In this document: piece by piece, positions 1-10,700 of the stretch
Position numbering within the stretch: position 1 is the stretch's first letter
Layout: the number at the start of each line of letters is the position of its first letter
Assembly: GCA_040285825.1 (NCBI GenBank)
Contig: JAUPSS010000010.1
Coordinates: forward strand, 930,001 to 994,000
Origin: Eukaryota sp. TZLM1-RC
Lineage: Eukaryota > Metamonada: BaSk clade
DNA length: 64,000 nucleotides
Direction of reading: 5' to 3'
The notes under the pieces: generated by a model
The model's database searches: none
The model's input: only the letters and a program-made list of their open reading frames with translations
Told to the model about the DNA's origin: nothing
Made by a program: the position numbers and the translations under genes

Positions 1-479
1 AGTAAGACTGTTGTGGTCGCTTTTCTTTGGATCTCAATATCTGTTTTCAAGTTGAAATGGACGTTTTTGATGTAGAAAACAAGGCTTGTACACCCTCTGG
101 TTGTTAGCTTCCAGCTGATTGTTTCACAACGGAAAATGTAAATGAATCTTTCTGGAGGTTTTGAAGCATCAAGATTGTAAGTTAATCGAGGTTGTAGCTG
201 TTGGTAAGGAACACCGCTGTATACTTGTTTTGTGTCAAAAGTCACTAGATAGGTAAATGAGAAGGTAGCAAAGATTGATTTGGATATTGAGAAAGGACAA
301 AAGGCTAAACACTCTACATTCTGCTTTGGATGTGAGTTGATGATGTTACATAATGGTTATTGTGAACCCTTATGGTAATTCTGAGTTCGTTGAAGTAAGG
401 TAGCCATTGAAGGACCATCGATAATTGATCGACAAAAGAGGTTCGATTGATTCAATATTGAAATTCCGGATATCAATAT
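1..479. other. no gene recognised; 5' flank of the first ORF
   Basis: I see no convincing coding signal on either strand in this stretch. The short open frames here are antisense shadows of the following gene. It may contain that gene's 5' untranslated region and promoter. Confidence 0.4.
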
Positions 480-1310
480 ATGCATTATGAATGTATGCTT
501 CCAGTATTTCAGATGAAGAGCTTGGACGAACTACAGATGCTTGCTCAATCCTTATACAAGACAACTCAACAATCTCACGGTAGTCGTTCGCAATCACCAG
601 ATTCGACAACAACCAACGACTCTCCACTGTATGAGACTCCTTCTTTTCCCAAGAAACCACTTATACGAACAAGGCGGTCTTCGAAATCCCCAATGCGTTC
701 TACCTCTCCGTCCAGAGCTTCTTCTGTTTCCCCGTTACGATCTCCTCCACACTCGACAGATACCCATGAATTGACTCCAAATGTTTCTCCATCACTCAAA
801 TCCTCTGTAGGAAAAAATACATCAGAAGTATCTCCATCTACTAAGTCAGATCACGAAAGTCCACATAGTCCCTGCTTCATCGATCCTTCATCTAGCTTTT
901 CAGTCAATTCTCCCACTCCAGTCGATCAACCCAGTCCAAACTCCAACCCCAACTGTAACTCTAACCCTAACCCTAACCCTAACCCTGATGTGAATTCTTC
1001 ACCTTCTGCACACACTGACTCTACATCACCATTAGATGTTCTTTACCGGTGCTTATCTCCTCTATCTAGACACCGTCTCTCTGCTACTGAGAAGGACCTT
1101 ACCAAGATTTGTGTTGATGGTGACGACCCCATTGACGTGGTTTCACGGTTATGGAATGAGTTGGAAACGTCAACATTTAGACTTTCAAACACTAACCCTA
1201 ACCCCAACTGTAATCCGAGACCATTACTGACAATGCGGACTAGAATGGATTCTGTCTCGCAGGAAATCCAGACGGAAACCATGACGTCATGTGAAGTAAA
1301 CTTGCTGTGA
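480..1310 (+). CDS. Ser/Pro/Asn-rich low-complexity protein of unknown function
   Basis: The open frame gives 276 residues with no domain I recognise. Residues about 30-190 are rich in Ser, Pro and Thr with many SP and RS pairs, which would suit a disordered, phosphorylated protein. A run of Asn-Pro dipeptides at about residues 160-170 is encoded by telomere-like CTAACC repeats. The C-terminal part, about residues 185-235, is less biased and contains a predicted helical stretch ending in WNELE that may be the only folded piece. The ATG at 480 is the first in frame; the ATG at 513 (starting MKSLDELQ) is equally plausible because the intervening residues look like translated leader. The ending TGA is at 1308-1310. 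Composition and length favour a real gene, but there is no family assignment. Confidence 0.55.
   Translation: MHYECMLPVFQMKSLDELQMLAQSLYKTTQQSHGSRSQSPDSTTTNDSPLYETPSFPKKPLIRTRRSSKSPMRSTSPSRASSVSPLRSPPHSTDTHELTPNVSPSLKSSVGKNTSEVSPSTKSDHESPHSPCFIDPSSSFSVNSPTPVDQPSPNSNPNCNSNPNPNPNPDVNSSPSAHTDSTSPLDVLYRCLSPLSRHRLSATEKDLTKICVDGDDPIDVVSRLWNELETSTFRLSNTNPNPNCNPRPLLTMRTRMDSVSQEIQTETMTSCEVNLL
961..986. repeat. short telomere-like CTAACC repeat inside a coding region
   Basis: Four perfect CTAACC units plus two bases lie in the frame of the 480-1310 ORF and encode Asn-Pro pairs. A degenerate second patch (ACTAACCCTAACCCC) lies near 1192-1206. The motif is the complement of a TTAGGG-type telomere repeat, but the position inside an open frame argues against a chromosome end. 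Confidence 0.8.
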
Positions 1311-3359
1311 GGCATTATCATCGGGTGTAGTCGTCAATTACTCTTTTGGTACAACATACACACTTCACTAGTGAACTCTCTATGTGTAAATCAGATAATA
1401 AGTTACCGGTGATTTAAGCATTTTTTGTTAATTTAGCTTGTAAATGTGATTCTTTGGTTTGTTACTTCAAATGGATAAGGCCATAACTTAAATCTTTGTT
1501 TTATTCCTACATTATGAAAACTGTTTCTCTTCTATTCAGAATCTCTCTACTTGGTTGATAACTCTTGTTCAAGTGCTTAAATGACTTGGTTTTCTATGCA
1601 GCCTTGGTCTTTGGGATTCAGCTCAGTATATGTATTCTAACAATTTTTCTTGCTACTCTATTTGTGCCTCCAACGTTGTTGTTTTTGACCTTTTCTATCT
1701 GGTGTTGATAGAAGTTCACTATCAACCACAGAGGATCTTTATCACCATTAGTTTCCCATTAAAAACATTGTGTCTGTGTGATAAAATCATTTTGTTTTTT
1801 AGGTGTAAGCACTCATGTCCTTCCGTTACCGCATACGAATTACGTAATAGGTTAATTTGTTGTTGTACATAGATGTTGAAGGACCTTCTTTATTACCCCT
1901 CATAACCCCAATCACTACAACTTCTACCGTCACAAACGTATGAACTTTGATTGTAGGAAATCAAATGATTGCAAGCAAATGTTTTCTGAAATTTTTAAAA
2001 TTTAAATTTTTATTTATTTTCTGAAATTTTGATGAATTGTATTTAGATGTTTGGTTCGTCTTTGGGACATACCATGTACTTTACTAATAGAAAGTAAGGG
2101 TAACTTTATTAGATTTCACTACCCCAAGAAGGTTCATAAATAAACCAATTATAATTGACTATTTGTTGATATCAGGATTGGTGTCTTGGTTTTTCAATAT
2201 CTTTTGCTGACTTTTCGATATTTTTTCTTCATGTTTTCAATGTGTTGGTTGTAGCTAAACGAGACCTTCCGTTTCTGGAAAGTATCACGTGATCATTAGC
2301 TTAAATCATAGCTTTAAATTCCGAAATTTTCAAAGGAACGGTAAATTTGAGATTGCCGAGAATTTTCAAATTGAAAATGCTGGAATGTAGAGCTATGGTT
2401 TAAATTGTATTTGTTTTATTTGATTTGTGATTTCTTTTATCATTGGTCATAAACCTCTGTTTTATTGTTTATCCATAGTAAACGAAATACAAAATATGTA
2501 TTTGATTTGCTTAGCATTTAAGTCCAGTTAAGAATTTGATTTCCTTCTCAGACTCAGAGTGGCCTTTGCAACACCACAAGAGCCAATGAGACCAAAATCT
2601 GGGTTATCAATCAAATCAGAGTAACTTTATGAGAACCAAAAACATATACATCAGTTCTTCTTCAAGGTTCTTCACAGCACAAGATTCTCGCATTTTGTTC
2701 CATATTGAAAACCCGTTCTTTTTGAGCATCATGGAATTTAGAACAATTGAAAGCATGGCACAAGATGCTACTAAACACTTAGATATTCTAAATTCTTGAA
2801 CAGTTTCTATGTTTGAAATACGTTGGATACATAATTCATTTCCATCATTGCAATTTTTAGCAATCATCAACAACATTTACCTTTTCCAATTCTCCTGAAA
2901 ATTTGTTGGTTTCAAGGATGTTCTTCTAAAAAGAATAGACAAGCTTTTTTGTAAATAGATTGACATCGTTGGTAAAAAAAGATCAAGAGTTGATTCAGTT
3001 TTTCATGTAAAAAATCAGAAAGAGTCCAGTTAGTTCAGATGGAAGCGTATTACTTTACACTGAGCATTATAGACTTCAATTCATCTATATAAGCATCATC
3101 AGTTTATTGTGTGCATCAAGCGAACCATAATGGTGACAATTATTACATTGATATGGGTAGAGGGACACTTGGTAGGACAACCTGTGAAGTAGAAAACCTT
3201 GTTGGAGAAGAAACTAGAACAATAATAAAAGATTTTTTAAATTGAAATATTTGTTACTAAGGTAAAATTACTCACATTTTAGGAACAACTTCACCAAATA
3301 GTTTATATGAAATTTGCCGATCTTTTAATTATCTGAAATCAATTTTTTTGCCTCTTTGA
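1311..3359. other. about 2 kb without a recognisable gene
   Basis: No ORF here has convincing composition. The minus-strand frame at 2616-2876 is open for 86 codons but resembles nothing I know. A block at about 2255-2320 contains TATCACGTGATCATTAGCT and is matched in inverted orientation near 13920-14000 (see findings). From about 3360 a retroelement remnant begins. Confidence 0.5.
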
Positions 3360-3499
3360 TTGATGCCAATCCTGATCTAATTCAAAGTTGTGTGTTTTTA
3401 TCATTTAATTTTGCTGGTGTTAATTTCACAAAATCGTCTTTTCTCTGTCAAGCTGCTTTCCTTGGTGGTTGGAAAAATTTTGTTTTTGTATTTTGCAAC
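3360..3499 (+). mobile_element. left half of an old family C retroelement remnant (C3), split by A1
   Basis: The plus frame encodes an RT C-terminal segment containing GVNFTKSS and AAFLGGWKNF, the counterpart of GVGLTRSS and AAFLGG in element B. The reading frame runs through the TSD into the right half at 6428 when element A1 is removed, giving a seamless FCNRFPNDVD. This shows a C-type element that already existed when A1 inserted. The right half continues to about 6555. Confidence 0.7.
3489..3499. repeat. left target-site duplication of element A1 (TATTTTGCAAC)
   Basis: The 11-bp sequence TATTTTGCAAC occurs here and again, identically, at 6417-6427, immediately outside the two ends of element A1. 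Removing A1 plus one copy restores a continuous reading frame of the older C element. Confidence 0.85.
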
Positions 3500-6416
3500 T
3501 AAGAGTCTAAGGTAGAACCCTTAAATAATGCTCCACAAATTGTTGCAAAACCAGTTTGCAACCGATTAAAGCACACAACTTGCGACACTTGTGGTATTTC
3601 TTTTAGAAAAAATGCAAAAGGAAAAACTTCTGACCGCTGCTTGAAATGCCGCATAGTTGATAACTACCATCCTCCTATAAGAATACCTCAAGAAATTCAT
3701 CCGACCAAATGCAATGAATTTGCTTTCGTTTTTCAAAGATTTTTGGATCAATTATGTAAAGGAAAGTATGCTATCAATATTATTTGGGAATTTTTTAGTT
3801 CTTTTTGTCCTCCTTTTGAACAAAATTTTGTTAATATTTCCGAAGATTTAACTAATATAGCACCGAGAAATCAGTCATCCGAGAAATTAAGTAAAATTTT
3901 TGAAGACAAATGCTTTGACAACAAATGGTCCAAGGCTTTGTCAGCTTTAGGTCCCGGAGTTAAAGCACCGAACAATGAAAATACAATAGACAAACTGAAA
4001 ATACTTCATCCTTATGAAGACCCTATAATGGATCAAAATTTTTACGGCACATATTGGGAAAATTATCCATTGATGCCATCAGAAGTTTTTTCGGTTATCA
4101 AAAAGAGACCTCGTGGTAAGTCTGCCGGACTTTCTGGTATTACTATTGATCATGTAAAAGCCGCGATTATTTCTTCAGAAGATTGCCTTGGTTTATTGAC
4201 CAAATTTTTCAACCAAATATTATCTGGTCAACGCAAATACCCAGAAGAATTAAGAAGTTCTCGTTTGACTGCACTTGTCAAAAATTCAAAAATGGATGTT
4301 CGTCCTATTGCAGTCTCTGAGAGCTTACACAATATTTTTTCTGCGTGTTGCTTAAGCAGGTTCAATGAAAAAGCTAAAAAGATTTTATTACCCTTTCAAT
4401 ATGGTATAAATACTACAGATGGAGTCTCTTCAGCGATTTTTGCTACTGATGTCTTATTTCGTCAAAATGAATCCAATGTTTGCATGTCATTGGATTTTAG
4501 TAATGCTTTCAATTCACTAAGTCGTCGCAGTATCCATGGTGCTCTATTGCAATATATGCCGGAATTAATACCATATTTTCAATCAACATATTGCACATAT
4601 TCTAATTTACATTTTGGTAACAACATTTTGAGTTCATCAAGTGGCTTAAAGCAAGGAGATCCGTTAGGACCTCTTTTGTTTTGTTTGGCCATTCATCCTA
4701 TTTCAGTGCAAATTCAAGAGATGTTTCCTTCACTAAAAATGATTGCATATATGGATGATGTTGTGCTTATTGGTGATTTAAATATTGTGAAAAAAGCAAC
4801 TGTATGTTTTAAAGAATTATTTACCAAAATTGGTCTCCGACTTAATTTACTTAAATGTGTTTTGTTATCGAATTCTCCAGTTTCCACAATAATTGATGAT
4901 ATTGAAATTCAAGCCAAATTATATTCAATTGATGCTATTCGTCATTTGGGTTCGTTTTTAGGAAATAATGATGAAATTACCAAAAAATTGTTTGAAAAGT
5001 TGAACTCAATTTCTGACAAAATTGACCGAATGATGAATTTAGATATAAAAAAACACATCAAATTTACCATTATAAGACTGTGTTTTAGTTCCAATTTTAA
5101 TCATATATTTCGATCTACAAATCCTCTCGTCACTAGACCTTTGGCTCAAAAGTTTAATGAGTTACGTGCAAAAGTTCTGTCTCAATTACTGGGATGTAAA
5201 ATGTTTCAAATTCCAGATCATGCCTACCTTAGTCCACATTATGGTGGTTTAGGGTGGACGAAGGCTTCTATTCTTACCTCGTGTGCTTTTGTTGGTGGAT
5301 GCAGAAATGCAATCTTTGAGTTTTCCGAAAGATTTGCAGATTGGGAAGAATTATTGATGACAACGCAAAGTTCCACTGTTTTTGCATTAAATGAAGAAAT
5401 TTCAAGAATTGATGTAGAAAAATGGGGTCGATGTTTTCCCCAATCATTCAATGGCAATATTCCAGAAAAAAATGTTTTAAATTTGAAGTACACTCTTCGA
5501 ACATTACAGAAAAGATTGACTGGAATGTATAAAAAGATCTTTATAATAATATTTGCAGCTCGGCTGTTTTAAATCAAGATCTTCACTCATTGTTATTGGA
5601 AAAGGGTGTTTGTGAAAACCACGAAGATTTGGATTGTGTGCCACTAATGAAGCATTTGTAACAAAAATGAGATTATATTTGAACATCCCCATTAACCAAT
5701 TATTATCAAAAGAAAAATGTATTTGTTCGAATTCACCTCAACTCACTTTGCGCCATGCTCTAAATTGCTCTAAATTGATAACTTATCGTTCTTCATTACA
5801 TGATGCTGTTAGAGACACTGTTTTCAATATGGCACAAACTGCAAGGATATCGTGTATCAAAGAGCCCCTGCTGAAGGAAACACTTTCTCTGAATAATTTT
5901 GGTTCTGATGATAGAGGTGATGTATACTGTGATTGGATTGATAATTCTGAAGCTATTGTTGACTTTGTCTCATGTAATGTTGCAAACGATACTTTGGTTC
6001 ACAGAAGAAAACTTAATCCTGTGGCTGCTCTGGATTTTAAAGCAAAAGAAAAACATAGAAAATATGATAAAGAAATTGAAGATGCAAATGTCGATAGAAA
6101 TACACAGCTGGTTTTTATTGCTTTCCCATTTTCGATAAATGGAAGATTATCAGTTGAAGCAGAAACTTTTTTGGATGACTTCCAAAAAATGGTGAAAGAA
6201 AAAACAATGAAAAGATTTGATATTTTTTTATGGCGTTCACGAATTCAATTTGCCATTACTAATAGATTACCGCGGTTTTTCAATCGAATTAGAGAAGCTT
6301 TAGCTAGACAGCAAGCAAATCAAGATTTTGTAGAGGAAATCTTGGTTTAATGATAGTCGTCCCATTAGTTATGATTTAATTTAATCAAGTGTGCAAATTC
6401 AATAAATATGACGTCT
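3500..6416 (+). mobile_element. family A non-LTR retroelement A1 (RT plus CCHC plus RLE), longest copy
   Basis: This 2917-bp insertion, flanked by an 11-bp TSD, is the longest family A copy in the window. It ends in a short 3' tail with AATAAATA rather than a poly(A) tract, and no long terminal repeats are present, as expected for target-primed reverse transcription. The 5' end carries an open frame without an ATG, so it is probably truncated, though the N-terminal zinc finger is retained. Coding capacity is described under the pseudogene entry. Confidence 0.88.
3508..6350 (+). pseudogene. reverse transcriptase / restriction-like endonuclease polyprotein of A1, frameshifted
   Basis: The frame opens before any ATG with a CxxC...CxxC finger (about 3574-3651). 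RT blocks follow: DFSNAFNS (about 4494), LKQGDPLGP (about 4648) and the catalytic YMDD (4748-4759). After the RT come a GGLGWTKAS block, a CxC-x-H-x-C knuckle (about 5718-5768) and an RLE signature: Gly-Asp with Asp at 5919, a second Asp 14 residues later at 5961, then Lys residues from 6039 and KY at 6060. This order matches R2-type elements. Compared with sister copies, A1 has lost one base near 5529 and about 37 bp near 5619, which separates the RT frame (to 5572) from the knuckle and RLE frame (5634-6350). It therefore cannot make the full protein without repair of both lesions. Confidence 0.85.
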
Positions 6417-6427
6417 TATTTTGCAAC
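6417..6427. repeat. right target-site duplication of element A1 (TATTTTGCAAC)
   Basis: Exact repeat of 3489-3499, directly after the 3' end of A1. Confidence 0.85.
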
Positions 6428-6555
6428 CGTTTTCCAAATGATGTTGATTTATTGAATTCTGTAGGTTATTATTATTTGAGAAATTATGACATTGCTCATG
6501 GTTGTTTGCCCCCTGGTATTTGGAGTAAGTTATTTCCAGAAAAAATATAGAAAAT
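6428..6555 (+). mobile_element. right half of the old family C remnant (C3)
   Basis: The plus frame continues from 3499 across the removed A1 insertion and encodes a segment with LLNSVGYYYLRNYD and PPGIWSKLFPEK, ending at a stop near 6551. Element C2 carries the matching block (FFQRFPYDV) in the same position. The rest of this C element is not recognisable downstream. Confidence 0.65.
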
Positions 6556-7790
6556 ACTGAATGCATGGTCCTCATTTGTATCTATAACTTAATTATTATT
6601 TACAGATCACTCCATACGGACTGATGTTTGGGTCATCCATCACATCCTGCTAATCAAACTAGGAGGCATTTTCTATTTTGAAGCCAATGTGCAACTTTTG
6701 CAAGACCTCTAGTTTACTAATAAACGTCTCCAAAAGAAATGGGAAGAAGCAGAGGATCACCGAATAATAAACACACCCAGTCAAAATAAAAACACAATAA
6801 AATGCATTTAATTATGGTGACTACATTTTTCAAAAAACAAAACAACCAAATTAAATACATGTATCAGATATTTAGAAACGTATCCACGATTTAATTAGAT
6901 CCGAAGTAAGAAAACGTCAATCTATTAAATATAACATCCCAGTTCAGGGCCTCCCAGTGGCTCTGCAAATGCATTATCCGCGACGAAAGCGGAAAAATAA
7001 TTCTAAAAAATTTTAATTAAAAAACTAGGGGGTAATGTATGTATTTCACCAGTGAGTACCTTATTATATGCTGTGTAAGTTGAAATAAGATTATCTTTAT
7101 TTTAACCTGCTTTACCTAAACCTTAGACCAACACTTACAGCTAACATGGTTATTGGCAACACTTGGACAAAAAAGATGTCGAATATTATCTCCAATTTGC
7201 AATGACCACAAACAGTGACCAAAGAAAGGGCCCTGTTAAATGACAAAGACTAAATGTAAACTATTTTTACGTCATTATACATGATTGTTTGTTATCCAAC
7301 ATCTGACACTATTAAAAATACAATTACAGCTATATTGGAAGATTTATTCAGGATCTAGGACAGGATCATTCGTCCCTTTTCAATCTTGAGAAGAACACAA
7401 AGGGAGCGTAGGGAGAGTTGATTCAAGTTTTGCTCAAGTTGTTTGATTTGATCTCCTGAGTAGGTGTCACAAAGTCTCTCAAGATGATGTCAACAATAGT
7501 TAAAAATACGGAGGGGAAAACAAAGTAAAGAGAAAAGTATATTGTGAAAAGAGAAAAAATGACAACAAAGAAACAACTATCACAACACAAAAATAATCTG
7601 CTTTGCATGTACAAACACTCCTGCTTAATTAATTCAATGACTCTGCGCATTGTAATAGCACTCATTATCATTTTTTATCTGTTGACGAAGCCAGTTTAAG
7701 TAGATCAAATAAAACATCGGACGAAAACCAACACCATTGCACTGTTGTTTATTTTGATTTTCAGCAACAAAATCAATTAACAAAAACTTG
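6556..7790. other. about 1.2 kb intergenic, nothing recognised
   Basis: I see no supported gene. The minus frames at 7423-7909 largely shadow or abut the low-complexity 3' end of the following gene. The region probably holds the 3' untranslated sequence of the minus-strand PARG-type gene. Confidence 0.4.
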
Positions 7791-10700
7791 TTATTTTTGT
7801 TTTGGTTTTTTAATTTGGTTTCGTTTTTGTCTCCAAGAAAAACCGAGCCACACCAAACCACAAAAACGGCGAAACCAAAACAAAACAAAACAAATAAACC
7901 AAAAAACAAATAACAAAAAAGCCTTTACACCCCTACCAATCTTGGGTAGAATACTATTGGAGCTTGTTGTGCTACCAGATAGCCTAGGCACCGCAATACC
8001 ATCAGGATCACTATTAATTTCCCAATGGCCGAACTTCCTGTAACATTTCGGATTATTTCCATTCTTGCACTTGGAACCAAACTTACATTTATAAGGAATA
8101 AGAGGTAGTTCACCATGAGAAAACTGGAAGCGATGTCTTGGATCAACGACTTTTGGACAGTTTTCTCCGCGATGACATTCTTCACGTTCCAGATGGTGAA
8201 ATAGGGCACAGTGGCTTGCATCGCCCTTATCTCTACACCTACTACCGAAGCGACAAATGTGTGCAAACTTTGAAAGGTGGGTTTGGCCAGTGAGAGTTTT
8301 TGCTTTTGAACCATCGTAGTAGTACTCACAGGTCCAAGGATTGTGGCACAATGATTTACGAACAGTGGATTTACAAGTGTTTCGTGTTCTGGAATTCCTA
8401 GTTGGAGTAGAAACATTCTTCATGGTTTGATCAGCAATGGATTTTGCTGAATGTAAGTGGCACTCGGCAGCATTGACAAAAACTTCCTTAAATGAAGCAT
8501 ATCCATCTCCATTCAGCTTAAATCCTATATGAACCTCCTTTGATTTGGACATCAATTCAGTATAAACAAATTTCAATGGAGGGAATTTGAAAGCAGTTTC
8601 AGCACCAATTCTTTCGAGCTTAATTTCACCATTATCTCGATTAATAACAAGCCCAAACTTTATATAAAGTTCCTTCATTCGAGAGGGGAAATACAACCGT
8701 TGATTAGCAATTTGTTGACCATCATGAATATTTGTTGAATTATAAACATTGACATTACCTTCATTAAAAGAAAAACACATTCCTGAAGCATCAGCAATGA
8801 TTTGCAAATGAAAATTCGTGGAAGCATTAACTTTAAAGGCAACACGAATAGGATAACCACTGTTGAACACCTCACGCAACTGCAAAGACTTACATGAAGG
8901 TTGAGGAGTTAACACAAAGCTATAGCCTTTGCTACATTGTTCATCATCTTCCCGATTGGTGGACAAGTGGAAAGCAAGATCTAAATACTCCTTAGAGCTT
9001 ACATCACCGTCACTTAAAACTAAAAAACCAGGTGTCACAGCATTCAAATCATTCAGTCGTTGTTGGGCTACAGCAGAAAGTTCATTGAACGTTGATTTAG
9101 GCATTAGAATATGTCGAACATAGGAAAATGGTATCATTGGAGCTAAATGACATTCAAAAGTGTAGTGACTGTCAACGGAGAAGATAGTATCAAGGCACAT
9201 TTGTCGTGTCACACTGGAAACATCAACTCCCTGCTTCTGAGCAACCATTCTGGCTAAATCCCAAGCCAACACTTCAGAGGCCTTGATACAGCCCATATTT
9301 TGAATTAAGGAATAATAAAATCTGACACGTTCGTCAGTATGAGTCTTTGGCGGTAACTTAATGTAACCTCTGAAAACTTTATCAAAATTGGCTAGACTAT
9401 AGTGATATGTTGCTGCAGTAAGGTGAACAAAAGAAGCCGGGTGCTTTGAAAGTTCATCAGAGAAGAATACAGAGATTGGTCCATATCTGTGACAGGTATT
9501 GGGTCCTAGATTGGTAAAGACAGTGTGATCTGTGTTCAACTTTCTATCCTTTTTATAACCAATTCCAACTTCCCTAGAGTTTGCTTGTTGATTCAGGGTC
9601 AGTGCAGCTTGAGCAATATCGGCAGCAAGTTTGTCCAACTCAAGAAAAAGGTCAGTCGAAAGATTCAATAACTTTTTCATTTCTTGTTGTGCAGCAACAT
9701 CGATTTCCTGATCATTAAGCTTCAGAAATTCATTCCTGGCTACTACAGCCATATAGTCTGCAACAGTTGACCGATTGGAAAACTTATGCAACCTGTGATG
9801 ATTACGTGCAATGGATTCTATAGCATCTGGATTACTTAGCTTGTTTTTCATAAAATTAAGAGAGTAAAAGTTACCATGGGCTAATGAAGATAAAAAAGGT
9901 TTTAACTTGATTCTATGAGTAGGCTTAAAACCTAAAATAAACTGTGTAAGATCAGCAATGTTGTCAGGAAGAGACTTTGTTCCAGCAGGAATGACAAATT
10001 TTCCAAGTTTAACCGCATTTTCATAAAAATTAATCTCATGACTAGCAGATAATGGAGGCGGACTCATTGCACCGACAATTTGGAAAATCTTGCTAGAAGG
10101 ATGAGAAAACTTTTGTAAATGATTTGGATCATGCTGCTTAATGCAAGCAACTCGATGATCACATTCAGCACGAGGGTGGGGTGCATTGTTGTGTTGATAG
10201 AGAGCTAGATGATTGTTATCAGTAGACGAACATTTCTTATCTGCACAGTTCAGACGGTTCAAATGAATGAAATGCTTAATATGGTCTGGGGACTTGTCAG
10301 TACAACGAGTACCGTGACGACAAACAAAACGTTCATAGACCATTGGACCTGAACCATCAACAAAAGGATCTTCAGCAAGACGTACATGGTTGAAATTATT
10401 AACGTGCTCAAGAGTAAGATCAACGCAATTATTGATAGGACATTGGACTTTATCATGGTTATAACTGCAACCTTTCTTTTTCTTAGGACAATTAGTACCA
10501 TTGGGACACGATGGACGGTGATAAAACGAGGCACGATGGTTCTGATTGAAATTCTGGCAGTGTGCACCATACCTACATGAAGGAGCATGTTCATAGAGAG
10601 CATCATGTTCCGGATTCATATGATGATGTAAACAATTGGCGTAATGGTTACAAGGCTTGGTATGGAAAAACAATGCTGAATGTGATTTTGAAGAACGAAG

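Noticed and set aside
961-986. Chromosome end or internal telomere
   Set aside because: Only four units, in frame with an ORF, and flanked by single-copy sequence on both sides.
5520-5640. Intron joining the two A1 frames
   Set aside because: Sister copies are continuous across this region; A1 simply lacks one base and about 37 bp.
7634-7909. Separate small membrane protein gene
   Set aside because: It shadows the low-complexity 3' end of the PARG-type gene in another frame.
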